Part shown: one piece after another, positions 42,631 through 54,211 of the stretch
Numbering within the stretch: the first letter of the stretch is position 1
How the letters are laid out: every line of letters begins with the position of its first letter
Origin: Streptomyces monashensis
GTDB lineage: Bacteria; Actinomycetota; Actinomycetes; Streptomycetales; Streptomycetaceae
Direction: 5' to 3'
DNA length: 64,000 bases
NCBI RefSeq assembly: GCF_001866665.1
Contig: NZ_MLYO01000016.1
Span: forward strand, 186,001-250,000
The notes under the pieces: generated by a model
The model's database searches: none
Seen by the model: the letters and a program-made list of their open reading frames with translations, nothing else
Told to the model about the DNA's origin: nothing
Position numbers and translations under genes: made by a program

Positions 42631-43239
42631 TCAGACGGCGACCGCCGGTTCGTCGGCGAGGTAGGGCGGGGCGGGCTCGTACTGGATGTACCGGCGTACG
42701 TCGCGGGCGTGGTCGCGGCCGTGGAGGCGGCCGATGAGCCACAGGGCCATGTCGATTCCGGCTGAGACGCCCTGACTGGTGACGAGGTTCTCGTCCACGA
42801 CGTAGCGGGCGTCGCGGACAACGGTGATGTCACCCCGGGCCTGGAGGGAGTCCTCGAACTGGTGGTGGGTCGCCACCCTTCGCCCGCGGGCCGGGCCTGC
42901 CTCGTGCAGCAGCAGGGCCCCGGTGCACACGCTGGTGGTCCACGCGGCGTCGGCGGCGGTGGCGCGGATCCAGTCGACGAGCACGGGGTTGGACACTTCG
43001 CGACGGGTCCCGTTGCCGCCCGGGACCAGCAGGACGTCCAGCGGAGGGTGGTGGTCCAGGGTGCGGTCCGGCAGGACCCGCATGCCTTTGTTGCAGCGGA
43101 CGGCGCCGGGGTGTTCGGCGATGAGCAGCACGGTGTCGGCGTGTTCGCGCAGCATCGAGGAGGCGGTGAACACCTCCCACGGCCCGGTGAAGTCCAGCTC
43201 CTCCGCTCCGTCGAAGATGAGTATCCCGTAGGTGGTCAT
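42631..43239 (-). CDS. DJ-1/PfpI family protein
   Basis: 202 residues. Class-I glutamine-amidotransferase-like fold: ILIFDGAEELDFTGPWEVF, LLVPGGNGTRRE and the nucleophile elbow TTSVCTGALLLHEAGP with its Cys, followed by GRRVATHHQFED, whose His completes the probable active site. ENLVTSQGVSAGIDMALWLI is a family motif. The catalytic function of these stand-alone proteins is unsettled (isonitrile hydratase activity is known for some). Its ATG overlaps the stop of the GlxA-type regulator upstream by 4 bases, so the two are cotranscribed; the two proteins share the same fold in their N-terminal parts. Confidence 0.87.
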   Translation of the reverse strand: MTTYGILIFDGAEELDFTGPWEVFTASSMLREHADTVLLIAEHPGAVRCNKGMRVLPDRTLDHHPPLDVLLVPGGNGTRREVSNPVLVDWIRATAADAAWTTSVCTGALLLHEAGPARGRRVATHHQFEDSLQARGDITVVRDARYVVDENLVTSQGVSAGIDMALWLIGRLHGRDHARDVRRYIQYEPAPPYLADEPAVAV

Positions 43240-44207
43240 ACGTGTTCCTCCGCGGACCGGAATCGGTCTCGGTAGTCGGACGGTGCAACACTCAGATGCC
43301 GGTGAAAAGCGCGGCGCAGCGTCTCCGCGGTGCCGAAGCCGTACCGGCGCGCGATGGTCTCGACAGGGTGGGAGCTCTCGGCGAGCGCCCGTTTGGCGGC
43401 CTCGATGCGTACGCCCTCGACGTACGTCGCAGGCGGGACGCCGAGCTCGGCGGTGAACCTGCGCTGCAGATGGCGGGGGCTTAGACCGGCGCGTACGGCG
43501 AGATCGTTGATGCCGTGCCGGGCACCGGGATCGGAGTGGATCGCCGTGACCAGGGCGCGGATGGGATCGCTGGCCGGCTGCGCGGACCACAGCGCCACGC
43601 TGAACTGCGACTGGCTGCCGGGGCGGCGCAGGAACAACACCATCTCCTGTGCGACGGCGTGGGCGACCTTGTGGCCCACGTCGTTCTCCACCAGGGCCAG
43701 TGCGAGGTCCATACCCGCCGTCACCCCGGCCGACGTCCACACCCGCCCGTCCCTGAGGAAGATCGGATCGCAGTCGACGACCAGTTCGGGATGTTCCCGG
43801 ACGAGCTGCTCCTCGCGCGCCCAGTGAGTGGTCACCCTCCGCCCGTGCAGCAGTCCGGCGGCGGCCAGCAGGAACACCCCGCTGCACACCGAGGTGACGC
43901 GCCGAGCGGTGGCTCCTGCCGTGGCGATCCAACGCGTCAGCGTCGGATCGTGCCGGGCCCGGTCGATTCCGTTGCCGCCGGCCACCACCAACGTGTCGAT
44001 CCCCGCAGGGTCCAGATCGGCCACCCCGTAGGGGGCGTGCACCGGAACGCCGCTGCCGGACCGGACCGGCCCCGGCATCGGTGCCGTGATCTGGCAGGAG
44101 TATCCGCCGGTGAGCCGGTGGGCGTGCTGGAACACCTCGTACGGGCCGAAGAGGTCCAGGGGCTGGAAACCCTCGAAGACGACGAAGACGACGCGGCGCT
44201 GCTTCAC
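43236..44207 (-). CDS. GlxA-family transcriptional regulator (DJ-1/PfpI + AraC HTH)
   Basis: 323 residues. The N-terminal amidotransferase-like domain (VVFVVFEGFQPLDLFGPYEV, TLVVAGGNGIDRARHDP, VTSVCSGVFLLAAAGLL) is fused to an AraC HTH (INDLAVRAGLSPRHLQRRFT; ETIARRYGFGTAETLRRAFH). Such regulators control catabolic operons, for instance of choline, arginine or isonitriles. The GTG start at 44207 is the last reasonable one; ribosome site GGAGG is close. It forms a coupled pair with the downstream PfpI gene, likely its target. Confidence 0.88.
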   Translation of the reverse strand: MKQRRVVFVVFEGFQPLDLFGPYEVFQHAHRLTGGYSCQITAPMPGPVRSGSGVPVHAPYGVADLDPAGIDTLVVAGGNGIDRARHDPTLTRWIATAGATARRVTSVCSGVFLLAAAGLLHGRRVTTHWAREEQLVREHPELVVDCDPIFLRDGRVWTSAGVTAGMDLALALVENDVGHKVAHAVAQEMVLFLRRPGSQSQFSVALWSAQPASDPIRALVTAIHSDPGARHGINDLAVRAGLSPRHLQRRFTAELGVPPATYVEGVRIEAAKRALAESSHPVETIARRYGFGTAETLRRAFHRHLSVAPSDYRDRFRSAEEHV

Positions 44208-44394
44208 CCCTCCACCCTGTGATCCGACGCGGATGGCGTCAACGACGCACACCCCACACTTCGCGCCATACGGGAGACCGCAGGGCGGCCGCCACCGCGA
44301 ACCCGCACGGCTCGGGAGGTCCCCGCCGCCGTCCCACTGTCCCGTCCACCCGCCCGATGAGAGAGCTTTCCCCATCCCGTGGCCGGATGGCGCC

Positions 44395-44665
44395 ACGGGC
44401 CGGAGCCCCGATCAGCAGCAGTACGCCACCGCCACCTCCCTCGCCGGCCCCTGGACCTCCTGGACCGACATCGGCGACTCCACCGCGCATGGCTCGCAGA
44501 CCGCCTACGTCCTTCCCGTGCAGGGGAGTTCGGGCACCCCTACCTGTACATGGGCGACCGCTGGGGCAACTCCTTCGGCCGCCCGGTCGACGACTCCCGG
44601 TACGTCTGGATGCCGCTGACCTTCCCGGCCTCCACGTCGATGTCGATGTCCAACCAGTTCAGGTC
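44395..44665 (+). pseudogene. Frameshifted fragment of a GH43-like glycosidase
   Basis: One frame reads QQYATATSLAGPWTSWTDIG, STAHGSQTAYVLPVQGSSG, and the next frame continues HPYLYMGDRWGNSFGRPVDD, SRYVWMPLTFPAS. Joined, these resemble the central part of secreted GH43-type (arabinanase/galactosidase-like) enzymes of Streptomyces. The switch of frame is near 44535. Neither the N-terminal catalytic Asp region nor a C-terminus can be found, so only about 90 codons remain. It lies between a GlxA-type gene and the rhamnogalacturonan lyase gene, where another pectin-degrading gene probably once stood. Confidence 0.65.
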
Positions 44666-44700
44666 AACACGTGCGGCTCAGCACATGGGGATCAGCGTGG

Positions 44701-46449
44701 TCAGGCCAGCAGATCGATCGCGTCGATCGCCGTGCCCGCGCTGAGATAGCCCGTCGTCCCCGAACCGCTCACCACGTTGATCTTCAGTACGTTGTACTGG
44801 CTGGTGTCCGTGAGCCACGCACTGGCCGGGACGCTGTAGGTGAAGGTGTAGTTGTTGCCCCGGTACGAACCGACCGTCAGGGACCGGGTGCTCGGCTGCG
44901 CGGGCGGGGAGGGGATCGACGACGTCCAGTCGTTGACGGTGATCTGCGGCCGGCCGTTGGCGTAGGCCGTCGTCACACCGATTCTCAGCGTGTGCGCGGC
45001 AGCGGCCTGCGCGGCGGTCAGCTTGAAGTACACGATCAGGCCGCTGTTGACGTCCTTCCACAGGTAGCAGGGGAAGGCGGACGTCTCGGTGCCGCTGCCG
45101 ATCACCACATTGCCCGTCCAGGTGGACGCCCGTACGTCCGAGGGGTGCGCGTACGTCATCAGGTCCGCGTTCTTGAACCCGCCCGGCGTGCCGTCCCAGT
45201 TGCCGATCCGCCAGATGGCGGCCGCGTTCGACGGATCGTTGGAGGACGGGACGGCGATCGTGTTGAGGGTGGTCGTCGCGCCCGCGGATACGGTCGTCTG
45301 TGTACTGTATACAGCCAACTCTCCTTTGTAGACAGTCAGCGTGTATACACCCGGCAGGATCCTGGATGCCGAGAAGTAGCCGTCCGACGCCCGTGCCGTC
45401 CCCCAGTACTGCGCCGAGGAGTTGGCGAGCCCGACCGTGTAGGTGTACGCCGTGTCCCGTCCGCTGAGGCCGACCCCGGCCACCCGGCCCCGGCCGCTCT
45501 CGGCGACGTACCCGGAGATGCCGAGCGAGTCGGCCCACGGCGTGGTGAGGGTGTCGTGGTACAGCGCGGACGACGGCGCGCCGCCGTCGGTGAAGGCGAT
45601 GACGTACGGGCCCTGGAGGCCGAATCGCTCGGACTCGGTCTGGTTCTCACCGTAGTAGAGGATCTCGTACAGTCCGCCGCCGTCGGCGCTCTGGTGGCGC
45701 AGCAGCGAGCGGTAGAACGGGCCGCCGGAGGCCTTCTCGTGGTTGCTGCGCACGATCCACAGGCCCACGCTGCCGGTGGTCCAGCCGATGTAGTCGACGT
45801 CGATGACGCGGCGCTTCGCATAGTGCTTGGAACGGGTCTGGCCGTCGGACTTGGCGAAGACGTCCGAGGCCTCGACGGTGCTGGTGGTGTAGGCGTAGGA
45901 GTCCGGTTCGTCGTTGAGGAACAGGCCCGCCCGCACGCGCACGATGTACCGGGTGGCCGTGACGGAGGAGTCGGCCTTGTTCGTCCACAGGTAGATGTTG
46001 TTCTCGCCGCTGCGGGCCGCGTAGTAGTGCCGCAGGGTGCCGTGGGCGACGGAGATCAGGATGGTCGGGCCGGACTGCTCCAGCGTCACGGTGGAGGCGC
46101 CGAGGCCGGACTCGACCTGGGAGTTCTTGCCGCCGTAGCCCTGGTACTCGGTGCCCTTGTACACCAGCGAGGTCAGGTCGCCGTCGGTCTTGCTGACCTT
46201 GAAGACGAGGCTCGCGCCGGTGTCGACGACGTAGTGGGAGCCGTCGTCGCTCCAGCCGAAGCTCGCCGCCGACGCGCTGCCGGCGAGCGGTCCGGACAGG
46301 GCTGCCGTACCGGCGGCGGCCGCGGCGGTGACGACGAAGGCGCGGCGGCTGACCACGCCGCCCACGTCGTCCGCGCCGCGCTGGCTGTCCGCGCCGCATG
46401 CGGCGTTTGCGCCGTTCATGCCGTCCGCGCCGTTCGGGATTCCGGGCAT
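44701..46449 (-). CDS. Rhamnogalacturonan lyase, PL4 family, secreted
   Basis: 582 residues. A twin-arginine-like signal (SRRAFVVTAAAAAGTAALSG, cleavage after ASA) leads to a PL4 architecture: a large N-terminal beta-sandwich catalytic domain (DDGSHYVVDTGASLVFKVSK, HYYAARSGENNIYLWTNKAD), a fibronectin-like domain (LPGVYTLTVYKGELAVYST) and a C-terminal CBM-like domain (WRIGNWDGTPGGFKNADLMT, IGVTTAYANGRPQITVNDW). It cleaves the rhamnose-galacturonate backbone of pectin by beta-elimination. Gly/Asn-rich residues at the extreme N-terminus are unusual. It is divergent from the acetylesterase gene; both probably share LacI-type control. Confidence 0.88.
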   Translation of the reverse strand: MPGIPNGADGMNGANAACGADSQRGADDVGGVVSRRAFVVTAAAAAGTAALSGPLAGSASAASFGWSDDGSHYVVDTGASLVFKVSKTDGDLTSLVYKGTEYQGYGGKNSQVESGLGASTVTLEQSGPTILISVAHGTLRHYYAARSGENNIYLWTNKADSSVTATRYIVRVRAGLFLNDEPDSYAYTTSTVEASDVFAKSDGQTRSKHYAKRRVIDVDYIGWTTGSVGLWIVRSNHEKASGGPFYRSLLRHQSADGGGLYEILYYGENQTESERFGLQGPYVIAFTDGGAPSSALYHDTLTTPWADSLGISGYVAESGRGRVAGVGLSGRDTAYTYTVGLANSSAQYWGTARASDGYFSASRILPGVYTLTVYKGELAVYSTQTTVSAGATTTLNTIAVPSSNDPSNAAAIWRIGNWDGTPGGFKNADLMTYAHPSDVRASTWTGNVVIGSGTETSAFPCYLWKDVNSGLIVYFKLTAAQAAAAHTLRIGVTTAYANGRPQITVNDWTSSIPSPPAQPSTRSLTVGSYRGNNYTFTYSVPASAWLTDTSQYNVLKINVVSGSGTTGYLSAGTAIDAIDLLA

Positions 46450-46639
46450 GGGGGTGCCTCCTTCGGGAGGTCCGGGGAGTGCGGGTGTGAGGCAGGGTGA
46501 CAGTTGAATCGATTTCGCGAAAGGGCTTACAGGCTATGCTTGTTGGAGCGCGTGTGAATTTGGCAAGGAAGCTAGAAAGCGCTTGCCTTAGACGGTACGG
46601 TCCACCGGCCGGACCCTGCCGAAGGCCGAGGAGTCACGA
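46450..46639. promoter_or_regulatory. Divergent promoter region with LacI-like palindromes
   Basis: The 190 bases between the lyase and acetylesterase starts are AT-rich for this DNA. GAATCGATTT (46506-46515), with the palindromic core AATCGATT, and GAAAGCGCTTGC (46575-46586), with core AAGCGCTT, resemble LacI-family half-site pairs. TATGCT near 46535 is a -10 candidate for the rightward gene. No LacI gene is present in the window. Confidence 0.5.
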
Positions 46640-47704
46640 GTGAGACGTCCCAGTGCCGTGCGCGGCGCCGTACTGACCGCGATCACGGTCACGGTCACCC
46701 TGTGCGCGAGCCTGGCGGCAGCCCCCGCCCAGGCCCGTCCCGGGCCCCGGCCGCCCGGCCCGGAGAACTGCACGGACACCGGCTGCCACTTCGACGTACC
46801 GCCGGGCACGTACGACGTCACCGTCCGGCTCGGCGCCGCGACGTCCTCCCGTACGGCCATCACCGGCGAGAGCCGGCGCTCCCTGCTCCCGGAGACCGCC
46901 GTCGCGGCCGGCGCGCGGGTCACCCGCAGTTTCACCGTGAACGTCCGCACCCCCGAGGGCGAGCCGACCGGCCCCGCCGGAACCCCCGGCCTCGACCTGG
47001 CGCTCGGCGGCGCCGCCCCCGCCCTCGCAGGCATCAGGGTCACCCCGGCCCGGCACGCCCGGCAGATCATCCTGATCGGCGACTCCACCGTCTGCGACCA
47101 GCCCGCCGCCCCGTACTCCGGCTGGGGCCAGCAGCTGCCGCAGTACCTGCGCGAGGGCCTGTCGGTGGCCAACTACGCCGACTCCGGCGAGAGTACGGTC
47201 AGCTATCTCGCCGATCCGCGGTTGTGGGACACGGTCCGGCCGCTGATGCACCCCGGCGACCTCGTCCTGGTCCAGCTCGCCCACAACGACAAGACCACCG
47301 ACGAGGCCACCTACCGCGCCAACCTGGAGACCATGGTCGCGGGCATCCGGGCCCGGGGCGGCGAGCCGGTGCTCGTCACCCCGATCGTGCGGCGCTGGTT
47401 CAACGCCGACGGCACCCTGGACAATGGCAACGCCCTGCTGGTCAACGGCCTCGGCGTCGACCTCCCGGCGGTCGTGCGGTCCGTCGCCGCCGCCGAGCAC
47501 GTGCCCCTGATCGACCTCACGGCGCGGACCGAGGCCATGGTGGAGTCCCTGGGCGTGGAGGGCTCCAAGGCGATCTACCTCTACAACGAGAAGCGCGACA
47601 ACACCCACACCTCCGTGCACGGCGCGACCGTCTTCGCGGGCCTCGTCCGAGACGCGCTCGTGGCCGGGCATCTGGTGCCCGAGGGCCTGGTGCGGCGGGG
47701 ATGA
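46640..47704 (+). CDS. Rhamnogalacturonan acetylesterase-like SGNH hydrolase, secreted
   Basis: 354 residues. Signal peptide AVLTAITVTVTLCASLAAAPAQA. After an N-terminal beta-sandwich (CHFDVPPGTYDVTVRLG) the SGNH hydrolase has block I LIGDSTVCDQ with the nucleophile Ser, block III LAHNDKTTDEATY with Asn, and block V DNTHTSVHGA with Asp and His. The combination is that of CE12 rhamnogalacturonan acetylesterases, which remove acetyl groups so that PL4/PL11 lyases can act. GTG 46640 is preceded by GAGGAG with 6-base spacing. It stands divergent from the lyase, a logical enzyme pair. Confidence 0.88.
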   Translation: MRRPSAVRGAVLTAITVTVTLCASLAAAPAQARPGPRPPGPENCTDTGCHFDVPPGTYDVTVRLGAATSSRTAITGESRRSLLPETAVAAGARVTRSFTVNVRTPEGEPTGPAGTPGLDLALGGAAPALAGIRVTPARHARQIILIGDSTVCDQPAAPYSGWGQQLPQYLREGLSVANYADSGESTVSYLADPRLWDTVRPLMHPGDLVLVQLAHNDKTTDEATYRANLETMVAGIRARGGEPVLVTPIVRRWFNADGTLDNGNALLVNGLGVDLPAVVRSVAAAEHVPLIDLTARTEAMVESLGVEGSKAIYLYNEKRDNTHTSVHGATVFAGLVRDALVAGHLVPEGLVRRG

Positions 47705-48202
47705 ACTCCTGGGGCGTCCCGACCGGAACCGGGGCGCCCCAGGACCGGTGAGGCGGGAACGCCGCCGCGCCCCGACCGACCGGCGAGCCGCGTGTGCCGT
47801 CGAGCGCGACCGCGGTGACCGTCCGGTTCCACTCGCGGGCGTTGTGCTAACCGGTGCACAGACAGGGGTACTTGGCGCTCAGGGATACGGCTGTGGAGGT
47901 GATGCTCAGGTCGGCGGCGACGGAGGCCGCGCCGGCCGTGGTGGCGCGCCATACGCCCGCGAGCAGCCCGGCGGCGAGCGCGCCGATCACGGGCGGCCGG
48001 CCCGAAGGCTGCCGTAGCGTTTCCGGTGCGCTCTGTGCCCGGTGCGACCGGTGGCCCGTGTGGCCCGTGTGACCTGTGAACTTGTGTGATCGGTGACCTG
48101 TGTGATCTGTGTCTGCGTGACGGGAGGGGTGGCCTACGTCGTGCGGTCGGCGTCGTCCATCGTTCGGTGCGCGCCGAAGCGTCCGGCGCCTAGCGTGGCC
48201 GT
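47705..48202. other. Gap with a possible relic of a secreted-protein gene
   Basis: 498 bases. On the minus strand a 47-codon frame (GTG 47990 to TAG 47847) looks like a signal peptide followed by AADLSITSTAVSLSAKYP. Past the stop, another stretch AREWNRTVTAVALDGT follows in a protein-like manner, hinting at a broken gene, but no family can be named. Bases 48050-48120 are a degenerate GTG-TGACC-TGTG simple repeat. Confidence 0.3.
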
Positions 48203-49057
48203 ATGACCGCAGAGCCCACCCTGAACGTGACCGTGCCCGTGCCCTCGTTCGCCGCGCTGCACCACCGCCCGGGCGAGCCGTTGCTGCTGCCCAACGCGTG
48301 GGACCACGCCTCGGCCGCCGCGCTCGCCGCCCGCGGGTTCGTGGCGATCGGTACGACCAGCCTGGCCGTCGCGGCGGCGGCCGGACTGCCCGACGGCCGG
48401 GGCGTGACCCGCGACCAGACCCTGGGGCTCGCCCTCACGCTCGGCTCGGAGCCGTATCTCCTCTCCGTCGACGCGGAGGACGGATTCTCCGACGACCCCG
48501 GCGAAGTCGCCGAGCTGGCCCGCCAGTTGTGGTCCGTCGGTGTCGTCGGCATCAACCTGGAGGACGGGCTCGGGCCGGTCGCCCGTCATGCCGCGAAGAT
48601 CGCCGCGGTGAAGGCCGCCGTGCCCGGCCTGTTCGTCAACGCCCGCACGGACACGTACTGGACGGGCGACGGCGGGGGCGGTGACGGCGCCGGTGACACC
48701 GTCGGGACGGACACCCTGCACCGCCTCGACGCCTATCAACAGGCAGGCGCCGACGGGGTGTTCGTGCCCGGGCTGTCCGATCCGGACCGCATCCGCCGCC
48801 TCGTCCGCCACCTCGACGTCCCGCTCAACATCCTCTACTCGCCCACCGGCCCCACGGTCTCCCGCCTCGCCGACCTCGGCGTCGCCCGGGTCAGCCTCGG
48901 CTCGCTCCTCTACCGGCGGGCGCTGGGTGCGGCGCTGGACGCGGTGGCCGACATCGCGGCCGGGCGGGCGCCGGGCGGGACGACGCCGTCCTACGCCGAG
49001 GTGTGCGCACCGGACAGGAACGTCTCGGTGAGCAGGCCGGCGAATTCCTCCGGATGA
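48203..49057 (+). CDS. Isocitrate lyase/phosphoenolpyruvate mutase family protein (second)
   Basis: 284 residues. The same barrel as the 38.6 kb protein but from another branch: LLLPNAWDHASAAALAARGF at the start, LLSVDAEDGFSDDPGEVAEL with the metal-binding Asp pair, GINLEDGLGPVARHAAKIAA and FVNARTDTYW. The lyase Cys is absent after EDG, so a lyase mechanism like that of methylisocitrate lyase is doubtful; oxaloacetate decarboxylase- or phosphonomutase-like activity is possible. A Gly-rich loop (DGGGGDGAGDTVG) is inserted at about residue 157. Its 3' end overlaps the convergent hydrolase gene by 67 bases. Confidence 0.8.
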   Translation: MTAEPTLNVTVPVPSFAALHHRPGEPLLLPNAWDHASAAALAARGFVAIGTTSLAVAAAAGLPDGRGVTRDQTLGLALTLGSEPYLLSVDAEDGFSDDPGEVAELARQLWSVGVVGINLEDGLGPVARHAAKIAAVKAAVPGLFVNARTDTYWTGDGGGGDGAGDTVGTDTLHRLDAYQQAGADGVFVPGLSDPDRIRRLVRHLDVPLNILYSPTGPTVSRLADLGVARVSLGSLLYRRALGAALDAVADIAAGRAPGGTTPSYAEVCAPDRNVSVSRPANSSG

Positions 49058-49707
49058 TCCAGCGTGCCGAGATGCCCGCCCGGGAACTCCACGAAGGAGC
49101 CGCCGAGACGATCGGCGAGGAACTCGGCGGTGCGGTACAGGAGTTGCCCGCGCGAGTCGGCCCCGGCGGCGAGGGCGAGACGGACCCCGGCGGCAGGGGC
49201 GGACGGGACGTGGTCGGTGAAGGGGCGCAGGACGTGCGCGAGGAAGACGCCCATCGGGGTCGCCGACTCGCCCTCGGCGGGCGGCCCCTCGGTCCCGTCG
49301 AACTGCGCGAGCAACTCGGCCCGCCGTTCCGCCCCGTCCGGCAGCACCGTCACACACGGCGGCTCGTGCGCCACCACGCCCGCCAGCCGCCCGGGATGCC
49401 GGGCGAGGAGGTCGAGTACGGCGATCCCGCCGGAGCTGGTGCCGAACACGTACGCCCGCTCGCCCGGCGGCAGCACGGCCCGCAGCAGCCGGTGCGCCCC
49501 CTCGCTCCAGTCCGCCGGACGCTGGTCCGGCACCGGCAGGCCGAGCCGCCCGTGGGCGAGCCCCAGCGGGTCGTACGTCACGACGGTGAAGCGCCGCGCC
49601 AGCCGCTCGGCCAGCGGCCCGAACCCCATGGGGTGCCCGGCCCCGCCCGGCACGATCAGCAGAACGGGGCCGCTGCCCGTGACATCGTGGTGCAGGGACT
49701 CAGTCAT
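48991..49707 (-). CDS. Alpha/beta hydrolase
   Basis: 238 residues. GPVLLIVPGGAGHPMGF carries the oxyanion region, VFGTSSGGIAVLDLLARHP the nucleophile elbow (GxSxG with an extra Ser), and FPGGHLGTLDHPEEFAG the His. The Asp of the triad is not evident to me. No signal peptide. Its 5' end overlaps the TetR gene by 8 bases, so it is cotranscribed with and probably controlled by that regulator. The substrate is unknown. Confidence 0.84.
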   Translation of the reverse strand: MTESLHHDVTGSGPVLLIVPGGAGHPMGFGPLAERLARRFTVVTYDPLGLAHGRLGLPVPDQRPADWSEGAHRLLRAVLPPGERAYVFGTSSGGIAVLDLLARHPGRLAGVVAHEPPCVTVLPDGAERRAELLAQFDGTEGPPAEGESATPMGVFLAHVLRPFTDHVPSAPAAGVRLALAAGADSRGQLLYRTAEFLADRLGGSFVEFPGGHLGTLDHPEEFAGLLTETFLSGAHTSA

Positions 49708-50284
49708 CGTTCCTCGTCTCCCGGGGCCAGTGCGTGAGGGCGAGGTGCAGGGCTTCCACGGCCTTGTCCCAGGAGACCTGTACCTCGCGGGCCGCGCCGA
49801 AGCCGCCCGTGGACTCCAGGGCGCAGTAGCCGTGGAACGTGCTGCGCAACAGCCGTACGGCGTCCGTCAGGTCGGGTTCGTCGAGGCCGTAGGCGCGCAG
49901 CATCCCGTAGGTGATCTCGGCCGTGCGGCGCATCGCGGGGGAGTCGGCGATCAGGGACTGGTCGATGCGGATCTGGGTGGCCGCGTACCGGCCGGGGTGC
50001 TCCAGGGCGTAGGCGCGGTAGGCGCCCGCGAAGGCGGCCAGCGCGTCCTTGCCCGCCCGGCCTGCCACGGCCGCGGCGATCCGCTCGATCAGCTCGCCGC
50101 CCGCGTGCAGTGCGAGCCGGGTCCGCAGGTCCGTAAGACCCCTGACGTGCGAGTACAGACTCGCGTCCTTCACACCGAAACGACGGGCCAGCGCGGACAG
50201 CGTGACGTTCTCGAAGCCCGCCTCGTCGGCGAGGTCGGCCGCCGCCGCGATCAGCCGGTCGACGCTGAGTCCCGCACGCGCCAT
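49700..50284 (-). CDS. TetR/AcrR-family regulator
   Basis: 194 residues. The N-terminal HTH (VDRLIAAAADLADEAGFENV, TLSALARRFGVKDASLYSHV) is typical; the C-terminal part with ALEHPGRYAATQIRIDQSL and STFHGYCALESTGGF resembles the WHG-type TetR ligand domain. It forms an operon with the hydrolase. ATG 50284 follows AAGGAGAGG. Three CTAGG motifs immediately upstream form its likely operator, giving auto-regulation of regulator plus hydrolase. Confidence 0.9.
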   Translation of the reverse strand: MARAGLSVDRLIAAAADLADEAGFENVTLSALARRFGVKDASLYSHVRGLTDLRTRLALHAGGELIERIAAAVAGRAGKDALAAFAGAYRAYALEHPGRYAATQIRIDQSLIADSPAMRRTAEITYGMLRAYGLDEPDLTDAVRLLRSTFHGYCALESTGGFGAAREVQVSWDKAVEALHLALTHWPRETRNDD

Positions 50285-50307
50285 CAGCCGACACCTCTCC
50301 TTGGATA

Positions 50308-50334
50308 CCTAGGTTCAATCCTAGGGTATCTAGG
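50308..50334 (-). promoter_or_regulatory. Operator candidate with three CCTAGG/TCTAGG sites
   Basis: CCTAGG at 50308-50313 and 50320-50325, and TCTAGG at 50329-50334, occur just before the TetR start. The first two lie in a near-palindrome (ATACCTAGG, then CCTAGGGTAT, one extra G). Spacings of 12 and 9 bases suggest one dimer site with an accessory half-site. Confidence 0.6.
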
Positions 50335-50446
50335 TTTGGGGTGAGCGGCCGCCAAGGCGGGAGCGCGGCACGCACGACGCGACCGCGGCCGGCCGGCACG
50401 CGCCGGCCGGCCGCGGTGGGTGTCGGGGCCGGGTCGGTCGAACGGG

Positions 50447-53335
<2,889 letters not shown>

Positions 53336-54211
53336 TCAGCCCTTGATACCGGTCTGCGCGATCCCCTGCACCAGCCAGCGCTGGAGGAAGAGGAAGACGA
53401 GCAGCAGGGGCAGGATGGACACGGCGGTGGCCATGAAGATCAGGTGGTAGTTGACGGTCTGGTTGGTCATGTACGACGACAGGGCGACCTGGACCGTCCA
53501 GGAGCTCGGGTCCTGGCCGATGACCAGCGGCCACAGGAAGGAGTTCCAGCCGTTGATGAAGGTGATGGTCGCCATCGCCGCGAAGAAGTTCAGCGAGTTG
53601 GGGACGACGACCCGCCAGTACGCGCCCCAGTAGCCGAGCCCGTCCACCCGCGCCGCCTCCTCCAGCTCCTTCGGGAACCCGAGGAAGTACTGCCGGAACA
53701 GGAAGCAGGTGAAACCACTGAACAGGCCCGGGATGACGAGCCCCCGGTAGCTGTCGACCCAGCCGAGGGACGAGACCAGGACGAAACTGGGCACGAAGGT
53801 GACAGCTGTCGGCACCATCAGGGTGGCGAGGACGGCGTAGAAGACCTTGCTGGCGTGCTGGTAGGGGATGCGGGCCAGGCCGTAGCCGGCCAGCGAGCAG
53901 ATCAGCAGGATGCCGGCGGTCATGAGGACGGCGACGACCATCGAGTTCCACAGGGACCGGGCGAAGTCGACCGTCGTGTCGTCGAACAGCTCGGAGATGT
54001 TGCCCCACCGCAGATGCGTGGGGAAGAACTTCCAGTTCTCGCCCGTGATCTCCGCGTCCGTCGACAGGGCGTTGCGGACGATCAGATAGAAGGGGACGAG
54101 AAAGAACACCGCGGCGACGCTCACGGCGAGGTAGAGACCGGTGTTGCCGAGGGCGTCGGCGCGCCGCACACGGCGGCTCTTGGCGCCGGCCTCGGGTACG
54201 GACGTGGTCAC
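53336..54211 (-). CDS. Carbohydrate ABC transporter permease (MalG/LacG type)
   Basis: 291 residues with six membrane helices, e.g. LYLAVSVAAVFFLVPFYLIV, MVVAVLMTAGILLICSLAGY and ISILPLLLVFLFLQRWL-like C-terminus. The EAA loop is KELEEAARVDGLGYWGAYWR. GTG 54211 follows GGGGAGAGGAGTCCAC and overlaps the previous permease's stop by 4 bases. Typical CUT1-family subunit. No ATPase gene is present in the operon, as is normal in Streptomyces, where the shared MsiK ATPase serves many CUT1 importers. Confidence 0.93.
   Translation of the reverse strand: MTTSVPEAGAKSRRVRRADALGNTGLYLAVSVAAVFFLVPFYLIVRNALSTDAEITGENWKFFPTHLRWGNISELFDDTTVDFARSLWNSMVVAVLMTAGILLICSLAGYGLARIPYQHASKVFYAVLATLMVPTAVTFVPSFVLVSSLGWVDSYRGLVIPGLFSGFTCFLFRQYFLGFPKELEEAARVDGLGYWGAYWRVVVPNSLNFFAAMATITFINGWNSFLWPLVIGQDPSSWTVQVALSSYMTNQTVNYHLIFMATAVSILPLLLVFLFLQRWLVQGIAQTGIKG

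Noticed and set aside
47847..47990. 47-codon minus-strand frame with a signal-peptide-like start
   Set aside because: No ribosome site and an early stop; it may be a gene relic but there is too little sequence to call it.
48050..48125. TGTGACC/TGTGATC-like array suspected as a CRISPR or VNTR
   Set aside because: Units are degenerate and of unequal length, with no spacers; simple low-complexity DNA.
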